Notes under the pieces: model-generated
Database searches by the model: none
The model's input: only the letters and a program-made list of their open reading frames with translations
What the model was told of the DNA's origin: nothing
DNA from: Lachnospiraceae bacterium
GTDB lineage: Bacteria > Bacillota > Clostridia > Lachnospirales > Lachnospiraceae
Assembly (NCBI GenBank): GCA_017442585.1
Contig: JAFRZM010000016.1
Coordinates: forward strand, 1-64,000
Reading direction: 5' to 3'
Length of the DNA stretch: 64,000 bases
Part shown: piece by piece, positions 16,179-25,216 of the stretch
Numbering within the stretch: position 1 is the stretch's first letter
Layout of the letters: every line of letters begins with the position of its first letter
Made by a program: the position numbers and the translations under genes

Positions 16179-17846
16179 TTATTCAATCTCCATGATAATA
16201 GGCAATATTATAGGTGACCTCTTCGTCTTGGTCCATACAAAATCACCAAGATCGTTCTTAATCTCAGTCTTTATCTTATTCCAGTCTGTAACTCCGTCAT
16301 CTTCGAGGCGGCTTACAGTCTCTTTACATACAGCCGTAAGTTCGTCCATCAAAAGCTCCGAACCTCTTATATATACGAATCCTCTTGATATTATATCAGG
16401 TCCCGCAAGTACTGTACCTGTATTTGCTTCCAAAGACAAAACAACGATTATAATACCTTCATCGGCAAGTCTCTGTCTGTCATGAAGCACTATATTACCT
16501 ACATCACCGACGCCAAGACCGTCAACAAGAATTGCTCCCGACGGCACCGCATTAGGTGTTATAGTCTTTGTGAATTCACTAAGTGCCAATTCATCACCCG
16601 ATGAAAGAAGAATTATATTATCTCTTTCAATACCGAGTTCTTCAGCAATATGTGCCTGAGCAATTAAGTGCCTATATTCACCGTGCACAGGAATTGCATA
16701 CTGTGGCTTAACAAGTGAATATATAAGCTTTATCTCTTCTTTGCAAGCGTGTCCGGATACGTGTGTATCTTCGAATATTACATCCGCACCTTTAAGATAA
16801 AGGTCGTTTATAACACGTGATACCGCCTTCTCGTTACCCGGTATCGGATGAGACGAGAATATGATTAAATCATTCGGCTTTATCGCTATCTTTCTGTGAA
16901 TATTTGCAGCCATTCTTGGAAGTGCAGCCATAGATTCTCCCTGGCTTCCCGTCGTTATAATAACCGTCTTTTCATCCGGATAATTCTTAAGTTCATCTAT
17001 ATCTATAAGTGTTGTCTTTGGAACCTTAAGGTAACCAAGTTCCGATGCGGTGTTGATGATATTAACCATCGAACGACCGTCTACCGCAACCTTACGTCCG
17101 TTTTTCTCCGCAGTATTTATGATCTGCTGAACTCGATCGACATTTGAGGCAAAAGTGGCAACGATTATACGCTTATTCTGATTATCCGCAAATATCGAAT
17201 CCAGCGTACGTCCTACCGTCTTTTCAGACTGTGTGAAGCCCGGACGCTCAGCATTTGTGGAATCACACATGAGTGCAAGTACGCCCTTTTTACCTATTTC
17301 ACCAAGTCGCTGAAGATCGATTGCATCTCCGTATACCGGTGTATAATCAACCTTAAAGTCTCCCGTGTGCACAACCGTACCTGCAGGTGAATAAATTGCA
17401 AGTGCAGCAGCATCCTGGATTGAGTGGTTTGTCCTTATAAATTCAACTCTAAAATCTCCCGCATTAATCGTCTGACCGTAAGTTACGACTTTGCGCTTGA
17501 CTTCATTTATGATATTATGCTCTTTTAATTTATGATCGATAATACCCATCGTAAGTCTTGTCGCATATACCGGGACATTAACGTCCTTAAGCACATACGG
17601 TAAGGCTCCGATATGGTCTTCATGTCCGTGCGTTATGAAAAAACCTTTTACCTTATCAATATTTTTAACAAGGTAAGTTACATCCGGGATTACAAGGTCG
17701 ATTCCGTACATTTCGTCTTCCGGGAATGACATACCGCAATCCACAACAATAATACTGTCCCCGTATTCAAAGACAGTAATATTCATTCCTATCTGCTCTA
17801 AACCGCCCAAAGGAATGATCTTTAATCTATTATCTTTATCTTTCAA
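16179..17846 (-). CDS. rnj: Ribonuclease J
   Basis: A 555-aa protein, the normal RNase J length. It has the metallo-beta-lactamase motif HxHxDH (HGHEDH, residues 73-78), the beta-CASP domain with ALMCDSTNAERPG and GSQGE, and HVSGHACKEE plus PVHGEYRHL towards the end of the catalytic core. RNase J has 5'-3' exo- and endonuclease activity in mRNA decay and rRNA maturation. Only one copy is in the window, so J1 and J2 cannot be distinguished. It lies between DUF1292 and the mltG-like gene with gaps of about 20 bases. Confidence 0.96.
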   Translation of the reverse strand: MKDKDNRLKIIPLGGLEQIGMNITVFEYGDSIIVVDCGMSFPEDEMYGIDLVIPDVTYLVKNIDKVKGFFITHGHEDHIGALPYVLKDVNVPVYATRLTMGIIDHKLKEHNIINEVKRKVVTYGQTINAGDFRVEFIRTNHSIQDAAALAIYSPAGTVVHTGDFKVDYTPVYGDAIDLQRLGEIGKKGVLALMCDSTNAERPGFTQSEKTVGRTLDSIFADNQNKRIIVATFASNVDRVQQIINTAEKNGRKVAVDGRSMVNIINTASELGYLKVPKTTLIDIDELKNYPDEKTVIITTGSQGESMAALPRMAANIHRKIAIKPNDLIIFSSHPIPGNEKAVSRVINDLYLKGADVIFEDTHVSGHACKEEIKLIYSLVKPQYAIPVHGEYRHLIAQAHIAEELGIERDNIILLSSGDELALSEFTKTITPNAVPSGAILVDGLGVGDVGNIVLHDRQRLADEGIIIVVLSLEANTGTVLAGPDIISRGFVYIRGSELLMDELTAVCKETVSRLEDDGVTDWNKIKTEIKNDLGDFVWTKTKRSPIILPIIMEIE

Positions 17847-17865
17847 TTACATCGCTCCTTTTTAA

Positions 17866-18120
17866 TTAGAGGATGTCAACGTCTTCAAGCAATTCTTCGA
17901 AAATCTTCGATAATGCATTGAGTATTTCGTCATCCTCAACCATTTCGTAGAAAAGCTCATTTTCTTTATCAGATACTTCTTTCATAATGTAGGCATCACT
18001 GTCCCCGTCTTCCTCTTCCGTAGCAAGAAGATAGGTATCGCCTTGAAATTTAGTCTGTTCAATTACAAAAAGTTCAACTTCTTCATTAGAAGCCTGATCA
18101 TAGAATTTGATCTTCTCCAT
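17866..18120 (-). CDS. DUF1292 domain protein (YrzB-like)
   Basis: An 84-aa acidic protein starting MEKIKFYDQASNEEVELFVI, containing the DUF1292 pattern TYLLATEEEDGDSDAYIMKE. Function unknown. The ATG at 18120, preceded by AAAGGA inside the end of yqgF, was chosen over a longer frame to 18195 that would overlap yqgF by about 70 bases. The ireB–yqgF–yrzB order is conserved in Firmicutes, and a role together with these genes is inferred only from this. Confidence 0.9.
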   Translation of the reverse strand: MEKIKFYDQASNEEVELFVIEQTKFQGDTYLLATEEEDGDSDAYIMKEVSDKENELFYEMVEDDEILNALSKIFEELLEDVDIL

Positions 18121-18124
18121 AGTA

Positions 18125-18559
18125 TTATTCCTTTTCTTTATCTTTACGGCGATCGAGATATGACTGTAATATAAAGGTCGCAGCGAGTTTATCAACTATC
18201 GCTTTCCGGTCTTCGCCCCTTATATCACCTTCGTTCATGGCACGATCAGCCATCATGGTCGTCATTCTTTCATCTTCAAGGACTACTGTTAAACCTGTCC
18301 TTTTCTCAACCATTTCTTTAAACTCTTTGGTTTTCTCACAACGTACGCCTTCGGTATTATTCATATTCTTCGGATATCCGAGTACAATAAGGCCTACTTC
18401 ATATTCTTTACATAATTCCTCTATACCCGCAAGTGTACGGCGAAGTTTATTCTCTTGCTCACGCCTCAAAATTGTTACACCTTGCGCTGTAAGAAGAAGC
18501 GGATCCGAAACAGCAACGCCTACTGTCTTGGATCCGTAGTCAAGTCCTAAGATTCTCAA
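18125..18559 (-). CDS. yqgF: Putative pre-16S rRNA nuclease YqgF/RuvX
   Basis: A 144-aa RNase H-like protein with [20 protein letters not shown], the first catalytic Asp in GLDYG, then [14 protein letters not shown] and VLEDERMTT, the conserved family motifs. It is thought to process the 5' end of pre-16S rRNA. It sits four bases downstream of ireB and supplies the ribosome binding site for the next gene. Confidence 0.95.
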   Translation of the reverse strand: MRILGLDYGSKTVGVAVSDPLLLTAQGVTILRREQENKLRRTLAGIEELCKEYEVGLIVLGYPKNMNNTEGVRCEKTKEFKEMVEKRTGLTVVLEDERMTTMMADRAMNEGDIRGEDRKAIVDKLAATFILQSYLDRRKDKEKE

Positions 18560-18562
18560 TAA

Positions 18563-18829
18563 TTAATTCTCTCCAAACTTTTCTGCAAGATAGAACTTAA
18601 GAAGCTCTTCGACTATCTCGTCTCTCTCAACCTTCATCATAAGGCTTCTCGCGCTGTTATAACTTGTGATATATGTCGGATCACCGCTCATGACATATCC
18701 CACGATCTGATTTACAGGATTGTAACCCTTTTCCTTAAGAGAGTTATAAACATTAGTTAAAACCTCGGAAACCGGTAACTCCTGCTCCTTCTCAACTTTA
18801 TAGAATTGTGTGCTGTTAAGGTTATCCAT
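18563..18829 (-). CDS. ireB: IreB family regulatory phosphoprotein
   Basis: An 88-aa protein ([12 protein letters not shown], later [20 protein letters not shown]) matching IreB/YrzL in length and sequence. In Enterococcus IreB is phosphorylated at N-terminal threonines by the IreK kinase and affects cephalosporin tolerance; Thr7 here is a candidate site. I chose the ATG at 18829 because a GTG three codons upstream (18838) is too close to the AGAAAGG box. It is the first gene of the operon. Confidence 0.93.
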   Translation of the reverse strand: MDNLNSTQFYKVEKEQELPVSEVLTNVYNSLKEKGYNPVNQIVGYVMSGDPTYITSYNSARSLMMKVERDEIVEELLKFYLAEKFGEN

Positions 18830-18875
18830 ATAGTTCACGCACCTTTCTATCCTATATCCAAAACACCTAAAGTAT

Positions 18876-18904
18876 ATTGTAATATATCTTTAATCAAAAC
18901 GCAA
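18876..18904 (-). promoter_or_regulatory. Promoter for the ireB operon
   Basis: Minus-strand TTGCGT (18899-18904), a 17-base spacer and TACAAT (18876-18881) precede ireB by about 45 bases. No terminator was seen after mtaB, so read-through from the upstream operon is possible. Confidence 0.55.
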
Positions 18905-18924
18905 TATTATTTGAGGTTGTGCTT

Positions 18925-20235
18925 TTATAAAGAAATTTTAGCGAGCAGCGAATCGGAATTTAAGAATGACTCCGCTGTAACCATTGTGAATTCATTGATC
19001 ATAAGTTCATTACTTTCGCACGGAATAAGGAATCTTACATACTCCCTGTTTAATCCGACGTAATACTTTACACCGTCTATTTCTTCGCTATTCTCAATAA
19101 GTATCTCTACAGGTTTACCGATATAGAATTCCATAAATTCCTTCTTATATTCGCTTTGTATCTCGCTTAAGATATGGCTTCTCCTTGCCTTCTCGGCTTC
19201 CAATATCTGATTTGGCATGGTTGCTGCCGGCGTACCCTTACGCTTCGAATATTTAAACAAATGGGTCTCAAAGAACTTGACGTGTCTTACAAAATCACAT
19301 GTCTCTTCAAATTCATCCAAAGTTTCTCCCGGAAATCCCAGGATTATATCTGTTGTGATTGCCGGATGCTCATAGTATTCTCGTAAAAGCCCTACTCCAT
19401 TATAATACTCTTTCGCACTATAATGCCTATTCATGCGCTTAAGTACCGTATCACTACCCGACTGAAGCGACAAATGAAAATGCGGTGTGACTTTCGTTTT
19501 TACAAGTCGCTCTACAAATTCCTTTGTAATAATCATAGGTTCAAGAGAGCCTATTCTTATTCTCGAGATTCCGTCAACCTTATCAATTTCTTCAAGAAGC
19601 TCTATCAAAGATGAATCCGTATCTTTTCCGTAAGATGAGATATGGATTCCTGTTACTACTATCTCTTTATATCCGTTTTCGGCAAGCGCTTTTACCTCGG
19701 ATAAAACATCATCTATACTTCTGCTTCTGATTCTGCCTCTTGCGTAAGGGATTATGCAGTAGGTACAAAACTGGTTACATCCGTCCTGTACTTTAATGAA
19801 TGCCCTTGTGTGCTCATGTGTCTTAGGTAAAAGCATTTCTTCGTAAGGTACTGCCTCCGTTAAGTCCTTAAAGGCTTCGACTTTACCTTTATTTTTAAAG
19901 AACTCGTTAAGTAACGGTATCAGTTTATTTTTCTCGTTGTTGCCGATTATTATGTCGATATCAGGATCGTTTACCGCTTCATCTATTGCAGTCTGAACGT
20001 AACAGCCTGCCGCAATGATGCAGGCATTTTCGTTTTTTCTGGCCGCTTTATGGATCATCTGACGGGACTTTCTGTCAGCGATATTGGTTACAGAACAGGT
20101 GTTAATGACATAGACGTCCGCTATGTCGTCAAAATCAACGATTTCGTAACCGTTCTCTATTAACATTTCCTCCATAACCTCGGTTTCATAGGCATTAACC
20201 TTGCAACCGAGATTGTGTAATGCGGCACGTAACAT
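18925..20235 (-). CDS. mtaB: tRNA threonylcarbamoyladenosine methylthiotransferase MtaB
   Basis: A 436-aa radical SAM methylthiotransferase. The N-terminal domain has three cluster cysteines (HNLGCKVNAYE, NTCSVTNIA, AAGCYVQ), the radical SAM motif is CNQFCTYC, and a TRAM-like C-terminal domain is present. MtaB adds a methylthio group at C2 of t6A37 in tRNA. The LGCKVNAYE N-terminus separates MtaB from MiaB and RimO. It follows thiI in the same direction, clustering a sulfur-insertion enzyme with a sulfur-supply system. Confidence 0.95.
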   Translation of the reverse strand: MLRAALHNLGCKVNAYETEVMEEMLIENGYEIVDFDDIADVYVINTCSVTNIADRKSRQMIHKAARKNENACIIAAGCYVQTAIDEAVNDPDIDIIIGNNEKNKLIPLLNEFFKNKGKVEAFKDLTEAVPYEEMLLPKTHEHTRAFIKVQDGCNQFCTYCIIPYARGRIRSRSIDDVLSEVKALAENGYKEIVVTGIHISSYGKDTDSSLIELLEEIDKVDGISRIRIGSLEPMIITKEFVERLVKTKVTPHFHLSLQSGSDTVLKRMNRHYSAKEYYNGVGLLREYYEHPAITTDIILGFPGETLDEFEETCDFVRHVKFFETHLFKYSKRKGTPAATMPNQILEAEKARRSHILSEIQSEYKKEFMEFYIGKPVEILIENSEEIDGVKYYVGLNREYVRFLIPCESNELMINEFTMVTAESFLNSDSLLAKISL

Positions 20236-20248
20236 AATAATCCTTTCG

Positions 20249-21436
20249 TTATTTTGCGTATACCATTATTGTCTCTGTAGATTTAATTGCTTCATCGTAA
20301 AGCTCGTCGATTTTCTCGTCCAAATTCTTCTCGGAAGCCTTTATAACATTGATATTCGGTTTTGTAACAGGATGCTTTGCAACAAATATCGTACAGCAAT
20401 CCTCATACGGAAGTATCGATGTCTCGTAAGTATCGATTTTCTCGGATATATCAACAATCTCCTGCTTATCCATACCGATACAAGGTCTGAATACAGGAAG
20501 TGTGCAAACTTCATTCGTACATGCAAGTGACTGCATAGTCTGTGATGCAACCTGACCGATTGACTCACCTGTAATTAATGCCTGACAATGAGTTTCTTTA
20601 GCAAAATGCTCTGCTATCTTCATCATATAGCGACGCATGATAATCGTTAATTCTTCATGTGGGCACTTCTCATAAATATAAAGCTGAATATCGGTGAAGT
20701 TTACGATATTAAGCTTTATAGGGCCGCTGTAACGCGCAACTATTGCAGCTAAATCTATAACTTTCTTCTTTGCACGTTCTGACGTATATGGCGGTGCATG
20801 GAAATATGTAGCTTCAAGTGATACGCCACGCTTTGAAATCATATATCCCGCAACAGGAGAATCGATTCCTCCCGAAAGAAGAAGCATCGCCTTACCGTTG
20901 GTTCCTACAGGCATACCACCCGGTCCCGGAATTGTCTTTGAATAGATATTTATTCTTTCTCTTATTTCAATAGACAGGTAAAAGTCCGGATTATGTACAT
21001 CTACGGAAAGATTCGGAAATTCATCGAGTATTCTTCCACCCAGGTCTTCGTTAATCTCAGTAGAATTCTTCTCGAAATCCTTTCTTGCACGACGCGCAAC
21101 TACCTTGAATGTAAGTTTTTCATCACCGTATGTTTCTCTTATATACTTAAATACATTCTGTACAAGGTCCTCGTAGCCGTTATCATCTATCTGATAAAGT
21201 GGGCTTACGCCTACTATACCGAATATCTTTGTCATTGCGGATACAGCATGATCATAATCATACGTATCTGATGTAACGTCTACATATATTCTTCCCTGCA
21301 CTTTTGACACGAAAAACTCGCCGTCTACAGGTTTTAATGCATGGATAAGGTGTGTGACTAACGCATCTTCAAATAAGTGCCTATTCTTACCCTTAATTGC
21401 AATCTCACCGTACTTTATTAAAAATGATGAAACCAT
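20249..21436 (-). CDS. thiI: tRNA 4-thiouridine synthetase ThiI
   Basis: A 395-aa protein with an N-terminal ferredoxin-like/THUMP region (MVSSFLIKYGEIAIKGKNRH) and the PP-loop LLLSGGIDSPVAGYMISKRG. It activates U8 of tRNA with ATP and inserts sulfur; ThiI also serves thiamin thiazole synthesis in some bacteria. The C-terminal rhodanese domain of the E. coli protein is absent, as is usual in Firmicutes, where a dedicated NifS-type desulfurase supplies the sulfur. That gene is four bases upstream. Confidence 0.96.
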   Translation of the reverse strand: MVSSFLIKYGEIAIKGKNRHLFEDALVTHLIHALKPVDGEFFVSKVQGRIYVDVTSDTYDYDHAVSAMTKIFGIVGVSPLYQIDDNGYEDLVQNVFKYIRETYGDEKLTFKVVARRARKDFEKNSTEINEDLGGRILDEFPNLSVDVHNPDFYLSIEIRERINIYSKTIPGPGGMPVGTNGKAMLLLSGGIDSPVAGYMISKRGVSLEATYFHAPPYTSERAKKKVIDLAAIVARYSGPIKLNIVNFTDIQLYIYEKCPHEELTIIMRRYMMKIAEHFAKETHCQALITGESIGQVASQTMQSLACTNEVCTLPVFRPCIGMDKQEIVDISEKIDTYETSILPYEDCCTIFVAKHPVTKPNINVIKASEKNLDEKIDELYDEAIKSTETIMVYAK

Positions 21437-21439
21437 TAA

Positions 21440-22594
21440 TTACCTCCTCTGGTACTTCAAAAGTACCGGTACAAGCTCTTTGAAGCTATCTATTACATAC
21501 TCTATCTCTTCTTTAGTGTTCTCTTCAGAAAGACTTATTCTTACCGTTGACTCAAGACGCGTTTTATCCAATCCCATTGCCTTAAGTGTAGCTGATACCG
21601 CAGGCTTATTGGATGAACAAGCAGAACCCGCAGATACGTAAATCTTTTTATCTTCCAATGAGTGAAGCAACACTTCCGCTCTTACTCCCGGCACCGATAC
21701 ACTTAAAATATGCGGCGCATTATCATGAGACACATCGCTATTAATAATTACGCCGTCTATAGCGGATAATCCTTCTATAAGGCGATCGCGAAGGCCGAAT
21801 AAGTATTCTCTTTTACCTTCTATATTCTTTGTTGCAAGTTCACAAGCAAGCCCAAGTGCGGCAACTCCCGGTACATTTTCGGTACCTGAGCGAAGGCCGT
21901 TTTGATGGCCGCCGCCGTGAATTATAGGCTTAATCTTTGTCTTATCCTTTACATAAAGGAAACCTACACCCTTTGGCCCGTTAATCTTATGACCACTTAC
22001 AGACATAAGGTCAATTCCGTCTCTATGTGGTCTTATATCAATCTTGGAAAAGGCTTGAATTGCATCTACGTGCAATAAAGTCTTAGGGTTTACTGACTTT
22101 ATGACTTTGGCAATTTCTTTTATAGGCATTACTGCGCCGACTTCATTATTAACATACATTATAGATACAAGGATTGTATCCGGTCTTACGGCATTTTTTA
22201 CATCTTCTACGGAAACTCTGCCGTACTTATCGACATCAAGGTAAGTAACTTCGAATCCCTGATCTTCCAGGTACTTACAAGTTGAAATAATCGCTGCATG
22301 CTCGACTTTTGTCGTAACTATATGCATACCGTCCCTCTTATAAGCATTTGCAATACCTATAAGTGCCATATTATCGGATTCCGTTCCACATGAAGTAAAG
22401 ATGATCTCTTTTTCCTCGATGGAAAGAGACTTTGCGATTTGCTTTCTGGCAGTTAAGATATACTCTTCTGCTTCAACTCCCTTCATCTGAAGTGATGATG
22501 GATTGCCGTAATCCTCACGCATTATTTTATTTATAAGCTCGATGCAAGGCGTTGACACCCTTGTCGTCGCACTGTTATCTACATACGCTTCCAT
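21440..22594 (-). CDS. Cysteine desulfurase (NifS-like), partner of ThiI
   Basis: A 384-aa class V PLP enzyme: MEAYVDNSATTRVS at the N-terminus, the PLP lysine in SVSGHKINGPKGVGFLYV, and the persulfide cysteine in SAGSACSSNKPAVS. It releases sulfur from cysteine as an enzyme-bound persulfide. Tight linkage to thiI and mtaB suggests it feeds tRNA thiolation, like B. subtilis NifZ, rather than Fe-S assembly; no iscU or sufU is nearby. It is the first gene after its own promoter. Confidence 0.94.
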   Translation of the reverse strand: MEAYVDNSATTRVSTPCIELINKIMREDYGNPSSLQMKGVEAEEYILTARKQIAKSLSIEEKEIIFTSCGTESDNMALIGIANAYKRDGMHIVTTKVEHAAIISTCKYLEDQGFEVTYLDVDKYGRVSVEDVKNAVRPDTILVSIMYVNNEVGAVMPIKEIAKVIKSVNPKTLLHVDAIQAFSKIDIRPHRDGIDLMSVSGHKINGPKGVGFLYVKDKTKIKPIIHGGGHQNGLRSGTENVPGVAALGLACELATKNIEGKREYLFGLRDRLIEGLSAIDGVIINSDVSHDNAPHILSVSVPGVRAEVLLHSLEDKKIYVSAGSACSSNKPAVSATLKAMGLDKTRLESTVRISLSEENTKEEIEYVIDSFKELVPVLLKYQRR

Positions 22595-22640
22595 TTTATA
22601 TCCTCTGAATATACTTCCAAACTAAAAAACAGCAAATTTT

Positions 22641-22669
22641 ATTGTACTATAAAAACCTTAAGATTTCAA
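22641..22669 (-). promoter_or_regulatory. Promoter for the desulfurase–thiI–mtaB operon
   Basis: Minus-strand TTGAAA (22664-22669), a 17-base spacer and TACAAT (22641-22646) end about 45 bases before the desulfurase ATG. Confidence 0.65.
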
Positions 22670-22731
22670 TTTCAATTCGTGTTCATGGCATATGCTCTCC
22701 CGATAGCCTTATTATATCATACTTTTATGCT

Positions 22732-23820
22732 TTATATATCTGCCTGCTTACGACGTTTTCTACGGACGCGATTAAGATGACGCTCAAAATCGCCGTTATT
22801 TAATAATTCTGCAAGAACATATTGTTCATATACCGGTACTGTACACGAATAAAAGGAAAGTTTCTCATTAAACTCCTTCAATAATTCTTCAGGTAAAATC
22901 ATATACCCGACACGCATCGAAGGCGCTAAAGTCTGCGAGAACGTATTTAAATATATAACTTTTACCTCCGGATCCATTGAAAATAACGGCATTTCCATCT
23001 TTCTTGAAACCGTAAGTTCAGAATCGTAATTATCTTCTATTAATACTCCCACTCTCTCCTTTGCCCAACGAAGATACTCTTTTTTCTTAGAGATATCAGC
23101 CGTAACTCCCGATGGAAACGAATTAAAAGGTGTTATATGTAGGACTTTGGCCTTTGTTTTTTCCAGTTCTTTTGTATCTATCCCATTATTCTTTAAAGAC
23201 AGCATATCACACGTTAATCCCATCGTTTCATAAACCTGCCTTATTTTTTCATAAGAAGGTTTTTCTATAGCAATTATCGATTCTTCTTTAAAAAGCTGCG
23301 CTATAAGTCCGTAAAGGTATTCTGCTCCGGAGCCCACTATGACCTGATTTGGCAAAACCATAATACCTCTTGTTCTTGCAAGAAATTGACAAATCGCTTC
23401 TCGAAGCTCTATGCTCCCTTGATTAGGCGACTTGACAAGTATCTTATCACCGTAATCAAGAAGAACCTTTCTCATCTTTCTGGCAAGAACGGAAAATGGA
23501 AATTCACCCTTATCGTAACTTATATTTTCAGGTCTTTTGCCTGATTTAAGATGCTTTATCGGTTCCTTTAAAAAGTTCTCGTCACGATATATTACAAAAG
23601 CGCCACTTCGCTCTTTATTCTGAACATAGCCTTCTTCGTTTAAAAGGATAAGTGCGTGCTCGACCGTTATAACGCTGACACCTACATCTTCCGCAATTAT
23701 TCGTTTCGACGGAAGCTTAGTGCCATACACGTATACACCTTCGACTATATCGTGCGACAAATAATTATACAGCTGTATATATGCTGGAATTTGTGATTTT
23801 TTATCAATTACATAATTCAT
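22732..23820 (-). CDS. MocR/GntR-type regulator with a degenerate aminotransferase domain
   Basis: A 362-aa protein. Residues 1-75 form a GntR winged helix (LPSKRIIAEDVGVSVITVEH). Residues about 105-355 are a fold-type I aminotransferase-like domain (GSGAEYLYGLIAQL, PFNSFPSGVTADIS, LIEDNYDSELTV). Two oddities stand out. The PLP-binding lysine expected in the T-F-S-K motif is glutamine (NTFSQTLAPSMRVGYM, Q296, codon CAG at 22935-22933), and the protein stops about 90-100 residues short of the usual MocR length. Either it senses without an internal aldimine or it is decaying. It is divergent from an ECF transporter S component, which it may regulate. Confidence 0.88.
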   Translation of the reverse strand: MNYVIDKKSQIPAYIQLYNYLSHDIVEGVYVYGTKLPSKRIIAEDVGVSVITVEHALILLNEEGYVQNKERSGAFVIYRDENFLKEPIKHLKSGKRPENISYDKGEFPFSVLARKMRKVLLDYGDKILVKSPNQGSIELREAICQFLARTRGIMVLPNQVIVGSGAEYLYGLIAQLFKEESIIAIEKPSYEKIRQVYETMGLTCDMLSLKNNGIDTKELEKTKAKVLHITPFNSFPSGVTADISKKKEYLRWAKERVGVLIEDNYDSELTVSRKMEMPLFSMDPEVKVIYLNTFSQTLAPSMRVGYMILPEELLKEFNEKLSFYSCTVPVYEQYVLAELLNNGDFERHLNRVRRKRRKQADI

Positions 23821-23870
23821 CTGGTTATATATTTTTCTCCCGCTTTGGTTATTTTATATGTTCAATCAAA

Positions 23871-23879
23871 TGATATACT
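23871..23879 (+). promoter_or_regulatory. Extended -10 promoter for the ECF S-component gene
   Basis: Plus-strand TGATATACT gives an extended -10 element (TGnTATACT) about 34 bases before the ATG; no convincing -35 is present. The 92-base divergent gap should also hold the MocR binding site, but I could not identify repeats with confidence. Confidence 0.4.
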
Positions 23880-23912
23880 TGTTTTCAGGAAATGTAAAGG
23901 AGAACTCACATA

Positions 23913-24437
23913 ATGTATAAGAATGGAAAAAATGCTACAATACGACTTACAATAACAGCTGTCTTTATGGCTTTAAATATAATACTGTCATCCTTCGGAA
24001 TTCCGGTTCCGGGCGGACACTTATATCTATGTGATGCAGCGATATGCCTTGCGGCAATACTGCTTAACCCATTTGAGGCATTCTTGGCTGGTGGTGTAGG
24101 ATCTTTCTTAGGCGATATGATCTTCTACCCGCTTCCGATGTTCGTATCACTTGTAACGCACGGACTCCAGGCTGTTGTAATATCACTCATATCACACCAT
24201 ACCTTTAAAGAGCATCAGAGAATTGCGGCCGGTATAGGAGTTACAGTCGGAGCAGTTATAATGGTTATTGGTTACACATTAGGAAAAATCTACGTATATT
24301 CAACTTATGCAGATGCCATTACAAAGCTTCCGTATGAAATACTTCAGGGTGCACTCGGCGCGGTACTCGGAATGATACTTTGCTTTGGATTTAAGCTCAA
24401 AGGTATATTCAACCAATACTTGGAAAATTATAAATAA
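23913..24437 (+). CDS. ECF transporter S component (substrate-binding membrane protein)
   Basis: A 174-aa membrane protein with about five to six helices, starting MYKNGKNATIRLTITAVFMA. The alanine-rich first helix followed by PVPGGHLYLCDAAICLAAIL and a GGVGSFLGD turn fits the vitamin-uptake S components of energy-coupling factor transporters. No EcfA/EcfT genes are adjacent, so it would use the shared energising module (group II). The substrate is unknown. Divergence from a MocR regulator hints at a vitamin B6-type compound, as in PdxR-regulated loci, but this is inference. An AAAGGAG box precedes the ATG. Confidence 0.85.
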   Translation: MYKNGKNATIRLTITAVFMALNIILSSFGIPVPGGHLYLCDAAICLAAILLNPFEAFLAGGVGSFLGDMIFYPLPMFVSLVTHGLQAVVISLISHHTFKEHQRIAAGIGVTVGAVIMVIGYTLGKIYVYSTYADAITKLPYEILQGALGAVLGMILCFGFKLKGIFNQYLENYK

Positions 24438-24455
24438 TGCAATATTAATAAAAAC

Positions 24456-24487
24456 CGTCGGGGCAAAATTGCTCCGACGTTTTTTTC
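24456..24487 (+). terminator. Intrinsic terminator of the ECF S-component gene
   Basis: The stem CGTCGGGGC / GCTCCGACG (one G-U pair on the plus strand, 6-nt loop) is followed by seven T. On the minus strand the same pair becomes an A-C mismatch, so the plus strand is favoured. Confidence 0.85.
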
Positions 24488-25215
24488 TAATCTGCTTCTA
24501 TCATTATTAAACTTAACGCACAAATTGCTGCGGTTTCTGTCCTTAGAATTCTATTTCCAAGTGATACAAGATTGTATCCATATTCTTTGGTTAACGCGAC
24601 CTCTTTATCGGAGAAACCTCCTTCGGGCCCGATGAACACTGCCACCGACTTTTTATTTCGCACGTCACTTAATAATTCCTTCGTAAAAGAAACTCCGCGC
24701 TCATTCTCGTACGGCACCAGTACCAAGTCACAGGATTTCGCATCTTCCAAGGCTTCTTTATAGGGCATAGGGCTTGAAATCAGTGGAATAACGCTTCTCT
24801 TAGATTGCTTTGCGGCAGCTTCGATAATCTTCTGCCAACGCTCTATCTTTCCTTTGACTTTATCCTCTTTTAACTTTACAACAGAATTTTCCATCATTAC
24901 GGGAACGATTCTTGTTGCACCAAGCTCCGTTGCCTTTTCGATGATAAACTCGAATTTTTCACCCTTTGGCATTCCCTGATAAAGCGTAACATTAAGAGAA
25001 AGCTCCGACGACGGTACTTCTTCCAGGATATTTAATACTGCTCTATCATCTTCGTAATTAGAAAGCTCTGCAATGAAACTTTTCTTGCCTACGCTTACCC
25101 GCACTTTTTCCTTCGGTGAAATGCGCACAACATCTTTCATGTGATGAAGATCTTCGCCGGTCACATATATTAAGTTATCATTTTTATTACTTTCATCAAT
25201 AAAAAACTGAAACAT
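24487..25215 (-). CDS. rsmE: 16S rRNA m3U1498 methyltransferase RsmE
   Basis: A 242-aa SPOUT-class methyltransferase. It has an N-terminal PUA-like region (GEDLHHMKDVVRI), KGEKFEFIIEKATELGATRI, and the knot motifs VFIGPEGGFSDKEV and LGNRILRTETAAI. It methylates U1498 of 16S rRNA in the 30S subunit. It starts two bases after prmA, the usual prmA–rsmE pairing, and its 3' end touches the T-tract of the opposing terminator. Confidence 0.96.
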   Translation of the reverse strand: MFQFFIDESNKNDNLIYVTGEDLHHMKDVVRISPKEKVRVSVGKKSFIAELSNYEDDRAVLNILEEVPSSELSLNVTLYQGMPKGEKFEFIIEKATELGATRIVPVMMENSVVKLKEDKVKGKIERWQKIIEAAAKQSKRSVIPLISSPMPYKEALEDAKSCDLVLVPYENERGVSFTKELLSDVRNKKSVAVFIGPEGGFSDKEVALTKEYGYNLVSLGNRILRTETAAICALSLIMIEAD

Positions 25216-25216
25216 A

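Noticed and set aside
23821..23912. MocR operator repeats in the divergent gap
   Set aside because: TTCAATCAAATGATAT-like words can be seen but no pair of direct or inverted repeats was convincing.
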